A stretch of DNA of 64,000 bases, taken from NCBI GenBank assembly GCA_016617855.1, contig JAECUM010004302.1, positions 43,210 through 107,209 on the forward strand. The letters run 5' to 3'. The notes below the pieces were generated by a model. That model was not told where the DNA came from. It made no database searches and worked only from the letters and a program-made list of their open reading frames with translations. Both the position numbers and the translations under genes were made by a program. Of the stretch, positions 1 to 12,780 are shown piece by piece. The number at the start of each line of letters is the position of its first letter. The stretch's first letter is position 1. This DNA comes from Megalonaias nervosa (Eukaryota; Mollusca; Bivalvia; Unionida; Unionidae).

Positions 1-999
1 CCATCCCCAGCAATAAATTTAATTAAATATTTACATACAATCATCAATTAATTATCCAACTTGCTCTGCTAATAGCTGGATTACAACTGTAGCTGTTAAC
101 TTTAAGTCAGATGGCTTCCTGCAATATAAGCAACAGCTAAATACATGTACACACATATGCTGAATATATAAGACCCTTTGGAATTTTCTTTTGTTGAGAT
201 CAAAAATGTGATCAACATAAAGATGATCAGTAGTTCATTTGGTATCTGGCTATTAGTCCTGCAAGTCCTTCTTTGTGAAGAAAATGATTAAGAAACACAC
301 ATATTGTTCTTTTGAGGAGATCCTGGCAAGGATATGACACACAAGTTACTGCTACACATAAACATAAGCAAAACCTTTTAATGAAACAAAAAGTGGTGTC
401 AGAGGTAGTCACCCATGCTTGGTGGAAATATACTCATCATTTTAACAATATCGTAAAACAAAAGATAAGTTTTATGGGTACTATTTTTCACTTGCACATA
501 CTGTGCTCCATCCCTCCATTATGCATGCATATCAGGCTTTTTACAAAAAGTCTATTGGCTGCTTCCACAGAGGTCGCATTTTGGTGGTATAATTAAATTG
601 CTATACACCTCCTGATTAAATGACTGAATGGGCATCAGGTCTTCCCAGTGCACATGAAATATCTAACAAATTAAGATTCCCACTTTTAGTATATACAAGT
701 AGCATTCAGGTCTTTATGATGAAATTTTAATGTCCATACAGTAATATGAATGGAAGACTGATGATAAAAAGGGTCAGTTCAAATGTATAACTCACTGATT
801 GCTGTGTAGTTGATTATAGGATATGTCCTTATGAAATATTTAGTTATATTATTGAATGGGCAGTTGGAATTTGCATGAATCTATGCATTTTCAATTATAT
901 TCTTCACTTACACAATGTCAAGATTTGTGACATCGAGGCTGCACTTCTCAAATCACAACTACTATAATTGTTGATGAGGAGAATATGTACCCAGGTGGG
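1..999. other. Non-coding; one dispersed repeat copy
   Basis: AT-rich with no credible exon. Bases about 355-520 resemble 57095-57260 (shared GTGTCAGAGGTA followed by matching AT-rich sequence), so an old interspersed repeat is present. Nothing else recognised. Confidence 0.6.
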
Positions 1000-1612
1000 T
1001 GAAGGGAAAACTGACACTGATAACTGTATCCTAAGTAAATGGAATATCTGTCTTATGGAAGGTAAAACTGATATTGATAACTGTACCCTAAGTCAGTGGG
1101 AATATCTTTGTCTTATGGAAGGGAAAACTGATACTGATAACTGTACCCTTAGTCAATCAGAATATCTTTGTCTTATGGAAGGGAAAACTGATACTGATAA
1201 CTGTATCCTTAGTCAATGGAAATATCTTTGTCTTATGGAATGGAAAACATATATTTGATAACTGTAGCCTTAGTAAATGGGAATATCTTTGTCTTATGAA
1301 AGGGAAAACTGATATTGATAACTGTATACTCGGTCAGTGGGAATATCTTTGTCTTATGGAAGTGAAAACTGATATTGATAACAGTTACTATACCCTTAGA
1401 AAACGGGAATATCTTCATTTTATGGAAGGGAAAACTGATACTGATAACTGTACACTTAGTCAATGGGAATATCTCCTTCTTATGGAAGGGAAAACTAATA
1501 TCGATAACTGTACCCTTAGTCAATGAGAATATCTTCATCTTCTGGAAGGGAAACTAATATTGATAACTGTACCCTTAGTCAATGGGAATATCTTCGTCTT
1601 ACAGAAGACAAT
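1000..1612. repeat. Minisatellite, about 60-bp unit, about 10 copies
   Basis: Unit contains AAAACTGATACTGATAACTG followed by a CTTAGTCAATGG-type segment and TCTTATGGAAGGG. Copies differ by a few bases; one is longer near 1380-1400. Because the unit is close to a multiple of three, short ORFs stay open on both strands; these are not genes. Confidence 0.95.
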
Positions 1613-3834
1613 GTAGCATCATTTTTTGCGAATGTTAAGCACGGCTTGTGATGACACAGAGGAATTATCTTTTCAGACATACTGAAGGTGACACTGACTT
1701 CTCTCAGAAACTTAGCTACAATGTATCAGTGCATAGGTTTGATTTTTCCAACAACCCTTAGATGCAAGACACTTTATTTGATAACTATACAACTTCCTTG
1801 ATGGGTTAAGAAATTTGATAAGGCAAAGTATGATAAAAGCTACAATTTACAACATAACCACATAAAACGTCTGTACAAAATTGTGTAGACTGTATTTACT
1901 TAGTATTATATTTCGTAGTATGGGCCAGAGGCCTATTACTGAATTCTAATTAATTCTAATTATTATTATTGATCTTAGTTTGTATATTATTATTAAACTC
2001 ATTCTTTTCTTATTTTCCTTTTTTGATTGTATCAACTGGCAACTTGCGCTTTCCCAAATTTCTTTTTAATATCTTTTAATATGGTTTTGTTATCAGCTAA
2101 GAAAAGGGATAGTCATTTCATTCAAGAACAGAGAACATATTGCAATGGTTCAATATCACTATCAATGAACCTGATAATTTTGCATGGTAAGAACAGAACC
2201 ATAAGATGATCAGGAAAAAATCTCAGAAATATGAATTTTATACAAAATTTTAAAAAAGAATTATTTTAAAATCAAATTTCATGTTTCTCCATCAAGAGTT
2301 AGATGGTCTACCTGTTACTGTACCAAAACCATTATGGGAGGCACAACAATACTCCCACCTGTAGCATTGCCCCTGGACCACCCACTAGAAGGAGGTATTG
2401 CCCCCAGCCCTGCATTACTGTAAATTCTATGACAAAATATTTTATGATTTTTCAGTTGAAAAGGAGAGAGAAAAAAGATATGACTTGAAAAGATTTTTCC
2501 ACTACAAAGAAATCATTTTTTATTTATTCAGGAGTAGATTAAAAGAACCATGCCATTTCAAGATCCTCGTATAATTAGCATACTCTTAAAAATGTAACTG
2601 TTTACCTTATAATCACCTGATCTGGCATTCAATACAACACTCTGTTGTCATTAAATCTGAACATAATCCTTTATTCTTCTGATGCAGTTCTTAATCTAGT
2701 TATTACATTTATAAATGGACACATTATTTAAATTGGTCCAAGTTTTTATATAAAATAAACAAGCCTATTTCATTAAATATGCTAGGCAAAGACTTCAGTT
2801 TATAAAGATCATATGCAAATTTTGTTAAAGGAATGGTGTCATAGTTTTTCATATTCCTATTGCAATGCATATGAATATTCTTATGTCATTGATCAAAGAT
2901 TTCATTTGAAATATATCTAATTATAGCAAGCTTATCTTCATGTATATGGAGTCCAGCCATACCCCTGAAGAAGACTAGGTGGATGGGTGGGTAGAACACA
3001 GGTAGACTTGTCCACCCAGGTCATAGAAGGACACTCCTTTTCAAGGATGATGCTGCTACATTGATTAAGGCTGCCTGGTGGCCCCAATTTCTGCTGAGGG
3101 CCCAAGATTTTATTTTCTCAAATATCTCAATCAAAAGTTAGTAAATCTTGCATGCCAGAACATTTTCCAAATTCTATTCATATCCATAACATGAGTTACT
3201 AGCTCAGAACTGTAATTTTACCTTAAGTTTATTCTTATCTGAAGTCATCCGAATCATACAAATGTTTGGCATTTTTTGAAAGTAATAATTAGTGTTTATT
3301 TGTAACACAGGCCACTGGCCCATGATACATATCCATACATCATGCGGTACATCATAATAAGGCTGGGTCCAAGCTGAACCCTAATATTTGGGCAAAATTA
3401 CCTCTCTCTAGAAAAAATTGGGTGAAGCTGTCAAAAATAGGCAGAAGAGGGTACAAAAATTAAAAATATTCATATGAAACTAATGTTTTCTTCTTCATAT
3501 TCTCATGCCACATTATTAAAATGATGATGAAATACTATTAAAAGTTTATAAAAAATATTTTTGTTTTGCTTCACTATAATACAGCATAAAATGGCAACCT
3601 CTAAAGTAGGTTACAGTCAAAAATCAGCAGCATCTTCCATAGCAGAAGCCCACATTACATATTTCTATATGATGTAACAATGAATAAAATGACTGATTTT
3701 ATTAGTAATGACCCTATATACATCCAATGAGCAATAATTTGCTTCAGAGTGGACTACAAAAAAATTCAATTTTTTACTTGTTTTTCATGGATCATGATTG
3801 AATTTTCAGCAGAAATTGTGTGTTTGTAGGTTTT
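1613..3834. other. Non-coding stretch, nothing recognised
   Basis: AT-rich; no ORF with family similarity, no clear splice-bounded exon and no recognised repeat apart from short homopolymer runs. Confidence 0.5.
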
Positions 3835-4142
3835 TTTTTACTTTTAATGTAGCTTTAACAATTGTAGTCACATTGCTAAGATGTCTGCAGATTGGCAATT
3901 TATAGTGATGTCTAGCACTGGAGCATCATGCCACAGACATGAAGCATCATGTCCCTGCCAGTCACATTATCCTGACACCAGGCTGACCAATCCTAACACT
4001 AACCTCTTAATGCTGAGCGCCAAGTGAGGCAGCTGCTAGTACCATTTTTATAAGTTGGTATGACTCCGCCAGGGTTTTGAACCCGCGATGTCCAACATCT
4101 GAGGCAGATGCTCTAACAATTTAGGCCACTGGAGTAGTCTCA
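3835..4142 (-). repeat. tRNA-derived SINE, family 1, copy a
   Basis: On the minus strand: CAGTGGCCTAAATTGTTAGAGC (A-box region, quoted in part as TGGCCTAAATTGTTAGAG), then GCGGGTTCAAAACCC (B-box region), followed by the same body and tail as copies at 20534-20865 and 34015-34322, including CTGACACCAGGCTGACCA on the plus strand. Degenerate promoter boxes suggest an old insertion. Confidence 0.85.
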
Positions 4143-4908
4143 GCAGGAATTTTGTAGGTAGCAAAGTAATTTCTGGTATTTACGATCATCAAATTAGCGC
4201 CATAACTGATTACAATTCATAAGACTTATTTTTCTATCTTTTCACCTTCCTCTAAAACGGGAAAATTCACACAAAGTTTATGTCTACATTACATGTAGAT
4301 TATTAATTCTTTGTATTGAAACAAAATAGGGTGGGGGTAAAATCATGAAATCAATGCAAAGCAAAGTAAACTTAGCATTTTGGGCCTGTTCGGGTGAAAC
4401 TGAAGACTCTAAGGAGAATATTTCACCCAAATCACCCCATAGCATGGATCCTGTAAGCATTCTGATTCTCAAATATATGTTCATTGTCAAATTGCTGACA
4501 AGAAAGCAAACAGCTCCAACATTTTCAAAGCAATGAATGTGTATCAACCATTACCAATATACACTTCAACTATCCCAACTATTTAGCAGTGGAAGTCAGT
4601 TAAGATATTTTGATAGGGATTTATCAAGAAATAAAGTAGCAGTGGATGTTGGTTAAGATATGTTGGTGGTGGTTTTAGCAAGAAATATAAAGTAGCAGTG
4701 GATGCTGGTTAAGATATGTTGATTGGGTTTTGAACTCTGTTTAAAAAGCCAACTTCAACAAACAAAAACAAAATTCCTTCCTTAATTAGAAACTTTTTGT
4801 GACTAGATGTTTGGATAGTTGAAGTACATACTGGTAATGGCTGATACGCACATTTGTGCCTTGAATTACTAAGTTTCAACACAAGGCCTGAGATTTATCT
4901 ACCAAGGT
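4143..4908. other. Non-coding with short direct repeat
   Basis: Bases about 4585-4735 hold two to three copies of a roughly 65-bp unit (AAAGTAGCAGTGGATG / GGTTAAGATATGTTG). A GTTTAAAAAGCCAACTTC segment at 4738 recurs near 5638. No coding signal. Confidence 0.6.
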
Positions 4909-5277
4909 ATGCCATATATACTCATATATCAGAACAGGTAATTTATGAAAACATAAAAGCCTTGAAGAAGGGAGGTTGGATTATCTGCAAGACAAGGTCT
5001 AAACTTGGTAATTTTTAAGTTTCTTGTTGACTATTGGTATGTATTGTCATTGCAGATCACCGAACACGAGATCACATGCCTAACATGAACCCACAGGACC
5101 TCCAGTACTGAAACCCCCATGAAAAGATGATCATCCATACAGATGGAGTAGAAATAACAAGATTTTTCAATATGGCTGGACATATGGGTCACCTTATGCA
5201 AGGGTCATGCACTCTTTAAAGTTTTACCAGTATTCAGATGGTGAGGGGGGTCAACTTATATGCAAGTATATATAGTA
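4909..5277. mobile_element. Inverted-repeat element, family T1 (about 370 bp)
   Basis: Left end CCATATATACTCATATAT is the inverse of the right end ACTTATATGCAAGTATATATAG, flanked by TA. Internal sequence near 4960-5030 (GACAAGGTCTAAACTTGG) matches the 1.8 kb relative at 30263-32056. Non-autonomous; no transposase. Confidence 0.7.
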
Positions 5278-6163
5278 CTTGGTCTTGTGTGAAATGCTTA
5301 TTGACTTTTCATCTACATTACTTCTACTGAACTAAATCATAATTTTCATGACACTACTTCATGCTTCTGTTAGCATTTCTTGACTTGTGATTGCTCAGCA
5401 AATATGCTACAGAGATTTCTCTCCATTAAAACGGAACTTTAACTTGATGATCATACGGCACCTTTGTTCCAGTAATACCTTTTAACATACATAACTGTCA
5501 TGAAGCAGCCTTAATTTATATTATGCTAGATGAATAGCAGATAAACTTGTCTCATATTAAAGACTTATTATGAAAATAACCTGTTTTTGTATAAACCATG
5601 AACACAAAAAAAACCCAGCAACTTCTACTACCACTACTGTTTAAAAAGGCAACTTCAAGAAACAAAAACAAAATTATATAACTAGTTTTGGTTTATAATA
5701 TTAATTTCAATATTTTAATGTTAGTCTTTAAATCTTCTATAAAAAGACACATGAAAATGAACTGGAACAAAAATTATTAATCATATAGGTTAAGTAATTA
5801 AAAATCAATAGCCTAATGTATTAAAAATTCCATCAAACACTTGTTTTGAAATGAAACATTTCCAATTCTAGGAGTGAAAGCCCCAACATTTTATTGTTGA
5901 ATCATCCCACAGGTTTAGTCAACCAGTAGTTGACAGACAGGGAGGATAATGAGTGCGTGTGTGAGTGGAAATGACTAATGTTCATTAAAGGATGAGTGGG
6001 AAAGGTTTGAACCACCAGGACTGTACAATAGCAAACAAAATTCAAATGATTTTGGAATAATCTAAGCATGGTTCTTAATTTTGAACTTTGGATTGTTAAC
6101 TGACATTTTCTGCCCAGCTGACAACAAGGAAAAGTTTTTCATTCAATGAGGGAAAAAGCATAC
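5278..6163. other. Non-coding, downstream side of the lactamase-like exon
   Basis: No further exon of the minus-strand gene was recognised here. AT-rich, with a GTGAGTG-like short run near 5950. Nothing else seen. Confidence 0.5.
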
Positions 6164-6340
6164 CTGTCAACAAGGTGTGCAATGACAATAGCACAGACGG
6201 CTTTTGTGGAGGAGAAGAAACAGGAAAGTGTATCCTTTTTCCAGGGTCGACGTGAATCAAAGTCACAGTAGCCTCCCCAAACATGGACCACCAATTGGCC
6301 TCTGTAGTAAGCTGCAAATGAACCACCTCTCTCAAGTCCA
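6164..6340 (-). CDS. Isolated exon of a serine beta-lactamase-like domain protein (LACTB2-like/EstB type)
   Basis: Reading on the minus strand from 6340, the exon encodes GLERGGSFAAYYRGQLVVHV, WGGYCDFDSRRPWKKDTL and SCFFSSTKAVCAIVIAHLVD, ending in a split Arg codon before a GTATGC donor. The acceptor is TTAAGCAG; the exon is 177 nt. The SSTK tetrad is the SxxK motif holding the nucleophile serine and general-base lysine of class C beta-lactamase/penicillin-binding-type hydrolases; the GLE.G..F..YY.G..V...WGGY lead-in is typical of the animal 'beta-lactamase domain-containing protein 2-like' family. These animal proteins are presumed esterases/peptidases of unknown substrate. No preceding or following exon could be found on the minus strand, so the gene either has large introns reaching past the left edge or is a remnant. 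The exon itself shows no stop or frameshift. Confidence 0.8.
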
Positions 6341-6889
6341 CTGCTTAAGTTGGACCTATTTAAAAGTGTAAGTCAGCATCAACAGAAATAACAATTCTCA
6401 CTCTAATTTATTTAGTCTGTAATTTAACTGACTAAACAACATGTGACAAAACTACATTTCTCTGCAAGCACCACTAATTTGTTAATTTATTACTGTCTAT
6501 ACTTACTTGCAAGTTGGGTCCAAGTGCAAACTGCACCAATCCAGGTCTGCCGTTGTGTAATGATAATTCTAGCAAAGAATGATAGACCACAAAAAATAAG
6601 TAGGTGGAGAAACTTCAGGTGAATGTCAGATTTCTATTATGCTGGAGATTTCAATTTGAATCAGACTGAAATTCCAGTTTCTCAATTCCTACATAGAAAA
6701 AGGTTATGTTTTTTTATTTTTTAAAAATTGACAGAAAATTAGACAGAAAAAGGGGTTAAATGCAAATATTTTTCATAAAGTTAGTAACTTTCTATTAAGC
6801 AAGGTATAATAAATCCACTTGCTCCATGCACCCAGACAAGCTGCAATTCAGCCAGGCAAGCTGATGGGCAAGTTCAAAATATTGAGCTG
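6341..6889. other. Non-coding; fragment of inverted-repeat family T1 at about 6490-6575
   Basis: CTATACTTACTTGCAAGT and the following CAGGTCTGCCGTTGTG-type sequence resemble the ends of T1 elements at 11562-11786 and 48173-48341. No exon upstream of the lactamase-like exon was recognised. Confidence 0.55.
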
Positions 6890-7560
6890 TATAAGCATGG
6901 CAACAGTAGCTTTTATCACACGTATAATGCAGGCAATAGTAGCCTTTATCAGAAGTTATATAATGAAGGCAATAGCAGCCTTTATCACATGTTGTATAAT
7001 GAAAGCAATAGAATCCTTTATCACAAGTTGTATAATGAAGGCAATAGCAGCCTTTATCACATGTTGTATAATGAAAGCAATAGAATCCTTTATCACAAGT
7101 TGTATAATGAAGGCAATAGTAGCCTTTATCACAAGTTGTATAAGCATGGCAACAGTAGCCTTTATCACAAGTTGTATAATAAAGGCAATAGTAGCCTTTA
7201 TCACAAGTTGTATAAGCATGGCAACAGTAGCCTTTATCACAAGTTGTATAATAAAGGCAATAGTAGCCTTTATCACAAGCTGCATAATGAAGGTAATAGT
7301 AGCCTTTATCACAAGCTGCATAATGAAGGTAATAGTAGCCTTTATCACAAGTTGTATAATGATGGCAACAGTAGCCTTTATCACAAGTTGCATAATGAAG
7401 GCAACAGTAGCCTTATCAGAAATTGTATAATGAAGGCAACAGTAGCCTTATCAGAAATTGTATAATGAAGGCAACAGTAGCCTTATCAGAAATTGTATAA
7501 TGAAGGCAACAGTAGCATTATCAGAAATTGTATAATGATGGCAATACTGGCCTTTATCAC
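6890..7560. repeat. Minisatellite, 36-bp unit, about 18 copies
   Basis: Unit: AGCCTTTATCACAAGTTG, then TATAATGAAGGCAATAGT. Two sub-variants (AAAGCAATAGAATCC and AAGCATGGCAACAGT) alternate, giving higher-order 72-bp periodicity in the middle. As 36 is a multiple of three, several frames stay open (203 residues plus, 145 minus); these are repeat artefacts. Confidence 0.97.
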
Positions 7561-9483
7561 AAAATGAAGGGTATATAATAAATATATTCTGAGTCTGATA
7601 ACAAAAACAGGATGTAGAATATTTACACACATATGCATCCAACTGAGACTTTCAAGATGCTTTTTGGAGTCATGTTACTGGCATAAATTAAGTACAGTAC
7701 TTTAGTATTTTGGTAGCTGGAACACCCTAGAAATCTTATGCATCAGTGTCAGGAATCCAAAGTTCTAGTCACTGAAAAATATTTGTGTGGTCCTAAAAAA
7801 TAGGTTCTAGTGATCCTGCCTGTTTGAGTCAACTGTGTTTTATCTAACAAGATTATGTTGTATTTGTTATATCCATCAAGAAATACCTGAATGTTTCCAA
7901 GAAATGTTCAAAGCCAGGCTTTACAAATCCATCCATAAGGATCCTTTTGGCCATTTAACAAGACAATTCACTACAGGCAGGGGACTGGAATACTGGTGCT
8001 AAAGATATCATGCAGAAATCTGGAATGATGTAAAAACATAAAAATTTATGTAATGATGAAACTATAAATTAAGAACCCAATGATCAATTGTTCTACAACA
8101 TTTGGCTATAGAAATAGGCAAATTAAGACAGAATATAAAGGCAGATATTTCAAATTAATAACTTCAAACTAGCGCAGCTTTAGTGGCTTATCTCCAACAA
8201 TTCACCATGCTTTCCACATATTGTTTCATTGGAAACAGTACCATTTCAGACCCTCTAATCCTATTTCTTGACCCCACCAACAGTGAACCCAGAATTTGTT
8301 AGATAAAGTAGCTGTCTTTCAAGATTAGGAAGCCAAAGTTGATGTCTCATTTGAACATGCTTACCATAATGGCATTCATACACTATCAGTAAAGTTTAAT
8401 TAATATTAACTAAGCAATTTAGGAGAAAAAAAAGTGTGATTAACAGACTGAGAGATGGACAGACAGACATAAAAATGGTGCCATTAAAAACAAAAGTAAA
8501 TACTGTGCTAAAAAAAATTCCTAAATTTACGCTGATCCAAATAGAAAATTAAAAAAATATATTGATTTATAAATTCTTTTAATCAAATACCAAAATTAAA
8601 AGCAACAACAGCAACTCTGATGGCTTGCAATTACAAATTTCATGTTCCAACTTCCCAATCCCCTTCACCCCAGTATTCACTCTCATCTCCAGACAGTGAC
8701 TCAGAAATCCCAATGTATAAATCTCAAGACTAGAATTACACAGGAACATACCTCTCCTCTGCTTCACCAGATATATGTTGTTTCATTGGGACTTACGGGC
8801 ATTTGAGTTATTACCTTATGGTACACAATGTGTACACCACATTGCATCTCATTTACAACAATTATACAACTAACTTTACATTCTGAGAAGATACAAAAAT
8901 ACATTGATATAAAATATAGAAGATACATGAATAAATATATTAAATAGATCACATATACAAATGACAGACATGACATATAAAAATGAAAGACATGACATAT
9001 AGAAAATGATAGATATGACATAAAAATATGCTAATGTAACTTACTTTTACTTTCTATGCTTCTTTAAAAAAAAATTGTAACACGAGCGAAACCTTTAAGC
9101 TGACTGAAAATTGCGCTCTTTAATCAAATTTCAGCTTTAGAAACTTCTGGTAATAAAGCACCAGATATTAAATAGCTCCAAGGAATAGGTAACCTGCTGT
9201 TCCTTTGATCTCAAGTGCTACAGCAGTAACTGAGGGCTTCATTTGCATATCAATAAGAAGTCGGACACAACTTAAAATAGGGCATAGAGACCAATTACTG
9301 TGCAATTCTAGTCTCTGGTGAATCCATCTTAAAGAGAACTAAACTGTCACGCCATCTGACCATTACCACCACCACCCACTTGAGACCCTAGGGACAGAAG
9401 CAAAAAATTACACTTGTATTGCAGATAGATAGTTACTGTGGCAACATGACTATGGTACCTTTCACAAATCTTTACCAGAAAGT
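7561..9483. other. Non-coding stretch, nothing recognised
   Basis: AT-rich. A minus-strand open stretch near 8764-9021 has an acceptor-like CTTCTCAG and donor-like sites but no recognisable protein similarity, so no exon is called. Confidence 0.5.
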
Positions 9484-9668
9484 TAGGGCATCTTGCAATG
9501 GTCAGACATACTGATAGACAGTTTAGGATATCTTGCAATGGTCTGATGTACTGATGGGCAGTTTAGGACATCTTGCAATGGTCAGATATACTTATGGGCA
9601 GTTTAGGACATCTTACAATGGTCAGACATACTGATGGGCAGTTTAGGATATCTCACAATGGTCAGACA
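9484..9668. repeat. Minisatellite, about 40-bp unit, 4-5 copies
   Basis: Unit: ATCTTGCAATGGTCAGACAT, then ACTGATGGGCAGTTTAGGAC. Copies are about 90 percent alike by eye. Confidence 0.9.
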
Positions 9669-10239
9669 AACAATTAGACCAATGAGTTGTTCTCTGCCTA
9701 TTTTTCATAAGATAAAATGAGGCTAGGCAAGGTGAAGATAGATAACAAGATAGATAACTGTTTCATTTAACAAAAGGATATATCAATGACAACACAATGT
9801 TTTATTAAGAATCTAATATAAAATATCATAATTCAAAACTTGCTTGCTCTCTCTCACTCTCATCCATCATCCATCCATCTTTTTATAATAGACACATATA
9901 ATTTTAATTAAATTTCAATTATTGAAACATTTTCAAGTAAGAAAATAATATATTACAATAGAAGCAAATCTCCTAGAGAGTTGTTAGCAAATTTACTGAT
10001 AAATTTATTGACGACATATCATTACATCTCTCCTATTAAACCTTGCCTTTATTAATACATTTCATATACATAATTAATAAATAAATGTGTCTTGTTATAA
10101 GCAAATGGCAAAATAACCTGTACATATCCATATTATTGTCATTTCCAACTTGCTCTAAATTATGAAATACAATATTCCTCCTGTCTTTATACTTGGTGTA
10201 AAGATAGAAAAAATAGTTTTCATCTTCTGCTTTGTTTTT

Positions 10240-11480
10240 CACAAAAGGGGCAATATCTAGCATCCCTTGAGATAGATGTTTGGTTATGGCCAGTTTCAAT
10301 TTGCAGAGAACGAGTATTGATTCTAAACTGGGTAAAGTTTTGAAGCTGTTTTTTTCCAAGCATAAAAAAGGTATCTCCCAAAATCAAAACTGTTCTTGAT
10401 TTTTTAGATCATATAGGACTTGTGTTTAAGCTGTTTTACTGCCAAACATAATATCTTTATCAAAGTTCTAGCTGTATGGCATGCATCAGTTATCCACTGA
10501 AAATATACTATAGTTTGGGTTTTTTTTCAAATCGTGTTCAAATCCAAAATATCTGAGTATGCTTTTGAGAGCCTTGAATCATTAAAAAAGTGTCACCCTG
10601 TTTTTCTATAAACATTTGTTTGCAAAGGAGTGGGGTTATAATCGATGTAACCTGTATTTTATTGTTTGTAACAAAACATGGGTTTATGATTGATGTAACC
10701 AGTATTTTATTGTTTGTAACAAAAGATGGGTTGATAATTGATGTGACGTGCTACCCGTTACGGATCACTGCCATCTTACCTCTGTCTGCGTGGGTTCGAG
10801 TCTCGGATTCGGCCAATGTGGGTATGTGAGAAAGCTTGCCAGTAGCTTCTCGTGGGTCAGTGGTTTTTTCCGGGGTTTTCCCGGGTTCTTCCTCCACCAT
10901 TAATACCGGCCACCATGTATAGCCTATTGCGTGCTGAAAAATGGAATTAAACCCTACAACAACAACAACAACAACAACATCTGTCAAAGGGAATATTCCC
11001 TCAGCTCATCTCTTGTTGCTACTAAATTTGTTAATGCCCAAATAATATTTGAAACTTCTAACCAATACCTTGGGATAACACATGTTAGGTAGCAACCAGT
11101 TTAAATTTTGCAGAGAATGAGTGCTGATTCTAAACTGAATACATTTTAAAGCTGTTACTTTTCCAAGCATAACAACAGGTATTGCTGCAAAACAAACCCA
11201 TCAAAACTTTTCATGATTTTGCAATAAACAGATAATTTAAAACTTGCATTTATACTGTTTTGCACCATACGTCATATCTTTGTAAAAGTTATTGCGTTAT
11301 GACATGCATTAGTTTGTCTGTCGTGAACGTACTTGAGTTTTCCAAAATGTGTTCAAATCCTAGATATCTGAATATGTTTTTGAGAGCATTGAAACATAAA
11401 GAAGTGTCAATGTGCCTACTTGTAAACATCTCTATACAAGGGAGTCCTGGTTGAGTTCTAGTACATGTAACAAATATTTT
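10240..11480. repeat. Diverged tandem duplication, about 400 bp arms, split by a SINE
   Basis: Bases about 10300-10720 and 11100-11480 align: both carry TGATTCTAAACTG, a GCTGTT...TTTCCAAGCATAA segment, GTGTTCAAATCC and a TTTTGAGAGC..TTGAA segment in the same order. The SINE at 10745-10980 lies between the arms. No coding meaning seen; the 107-residue minus ORF inside the first arm is not conserved in the second. Confidence 0.75.
10745..10980 (+). repeat. tRNA-Leu/Ser-like SINE, family 3, copy a (5' truncated)
   Basis: Retains the B box GGGTTCGAGTCTC, followed by the family body (GTGGGTCAGTGG, TTTCCGGGGTTTTCCCGGG) and a tail of AACAACAAC repeats. The A-box part is degraded. Copies at 47505-47762 and 53818-54052 are in the other orientation. 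Confidence 0.85.
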
Positions 11481-11561
11481 ATTGTATGTACAATGATAAA
11501 TAGGTGATGGGGATACTCCCCCCAAAACTCCTGTCTTGTGGCCAAGATGCAGCTAAATCTA

Positions 11562-11786
11562 TTAATGTCCACATATGTACTGGCTAAGACAAGTCCAACT
11601 ACAAACTGCACAGACCTAGATCTGCCACTGCATAATGTGCCAGCAGATGTGGGTCCATGCTGATTATTAGGAGTAATCAGTAGAACAAACAACACAGACC
11701 CTTATCTGCAGGCACATTATGCTATGGCAGAACTGGATCTTTGTTGCTTGCAGTTTGACTCGACCTATAAGCAAGTATATACTGTA
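11562..11786. mobile_element. Inverted-repeat element, family T1 (about 225 bp, hairpin-like)
   Basis: The two halves are roughly inverse: left ACTGCACAGACCTAGATCTG and GCATAATGTGCC; right GGCACATTATGC and AACTGGATC, ending AAGCAAGTATATACTGTA. Same ends as 48173-48341. Non-autonomous. Confidence 0.65.
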
Positions 11787-12472
11787 TTTGAAACTTCTGA
11801 TAGATAGCTCTAGGGTTGCCATACTGCATTGACAGTCCTGCATTGGCCCCAAAATTACAGTGTCCCAACATATTGCTGAAATGTCCAGCCAAAAATATTT
11901 TCGAAGCAAATTTTTGCCGAATGAAATAATTTTCATTTCCCATACCAAAAAAAAGTGACATAGTAGTACAAAAAAGCATAATGAAAATTGAGAATTCCTA
12001 GATTTTTTGTAGCTGATTTCTGTCTTTTGTCAAAAAAAGGAGCAAAATTTGAAGGAAGACATTGTTTTTTGTGTAATAAGACATTGTTTTTTGTGTTGAA
12101 ATTTAAATCTTTTTATATTTGATATTGTGAAAACCTGCCACACCTTTGGCAAGCAGCTTAGGAAGATGGACTCAAGTTTCTTCCTCAACAGCTTTCTTAA
12201 AAAGGAACCACCCCCACCCCCAAACCCTCAAAATGTAATTTGTCCTGCATTGGCATTTAAATAATAATGGCAACCATAAATAGTTGTCATGTTCACTGCT
12301 ATCATATAGAATGTCAAATAAATAATTGTGTTTTGTTTTGTTTTTTAAATAGGAGGCAGAGAACAGACACTATGCTTTCTTGGGTGTGGGATAATTTGCC
12401 AAAAAACCCCGAAAAATAAAAAAACAAAAATAAAACAAAAACAAACAGAACCATATCATACAGGTTTCATTA

Positions 12473-12535
<63 letters not shown>

Positions 12536-12780
12536 CTGAAAGGAAAATCCTATCTCACATCCCCTAAATTATATGGTCCGTCTCTTACGAAAAATCAACA
12601 AGAAAGCACCGATTTGACAGTATAGTGCAAAGTTCTTGAATATTTTCATACAATATATAAATGCCATCAAAACTGTCTTAAATTGACTAATAATGAAATG
12701 CTTGGCCCACATATATAGCTATAAAATTGTATTTGATAAAGATACTGTGAAAATGTTGTGCTTCAACCTCCTTAGTAGAA
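11787..12780. repeat. Non-coding with (TA)n microsatellite at about 12478-12532
   Basis: A pure TA run of about 55 bp. The rest is AT-rich, with short C-rich and A-rich runs near 12200 and 12400-12430. No exon seen. Confidence 0.8.

Noticed and set aside
968..1557. Repeated peptide ORFs
   Set aside because: Periodicity artefact of the 60-bp minisatellite.
6819..7465. Long overlapping ORFs of up to 203 codons
   Set aside because: They lie on a 36-bp minisatellite whose unit is a multiple of three, so several frames on both strands stay open; no splice or protein-family support.
8764..9021. Possible minus-strand exon between acceptor- and donor-like sites
   Set aside because: Low-complexity peptide without family similarity; could not be linked to the lactamase-like exon.
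9484..9668. Regular direct repeats resembling a CRISPR array
   Set aside because: Head-to-tail units without distinct spacers, in eukaryotic intron-type DNA; minisatellite.
10036..10359. 107-codon minus-strand ORF
   Set aside because: No recognisable family, not open in the diverged duplicate arm, no splice context.
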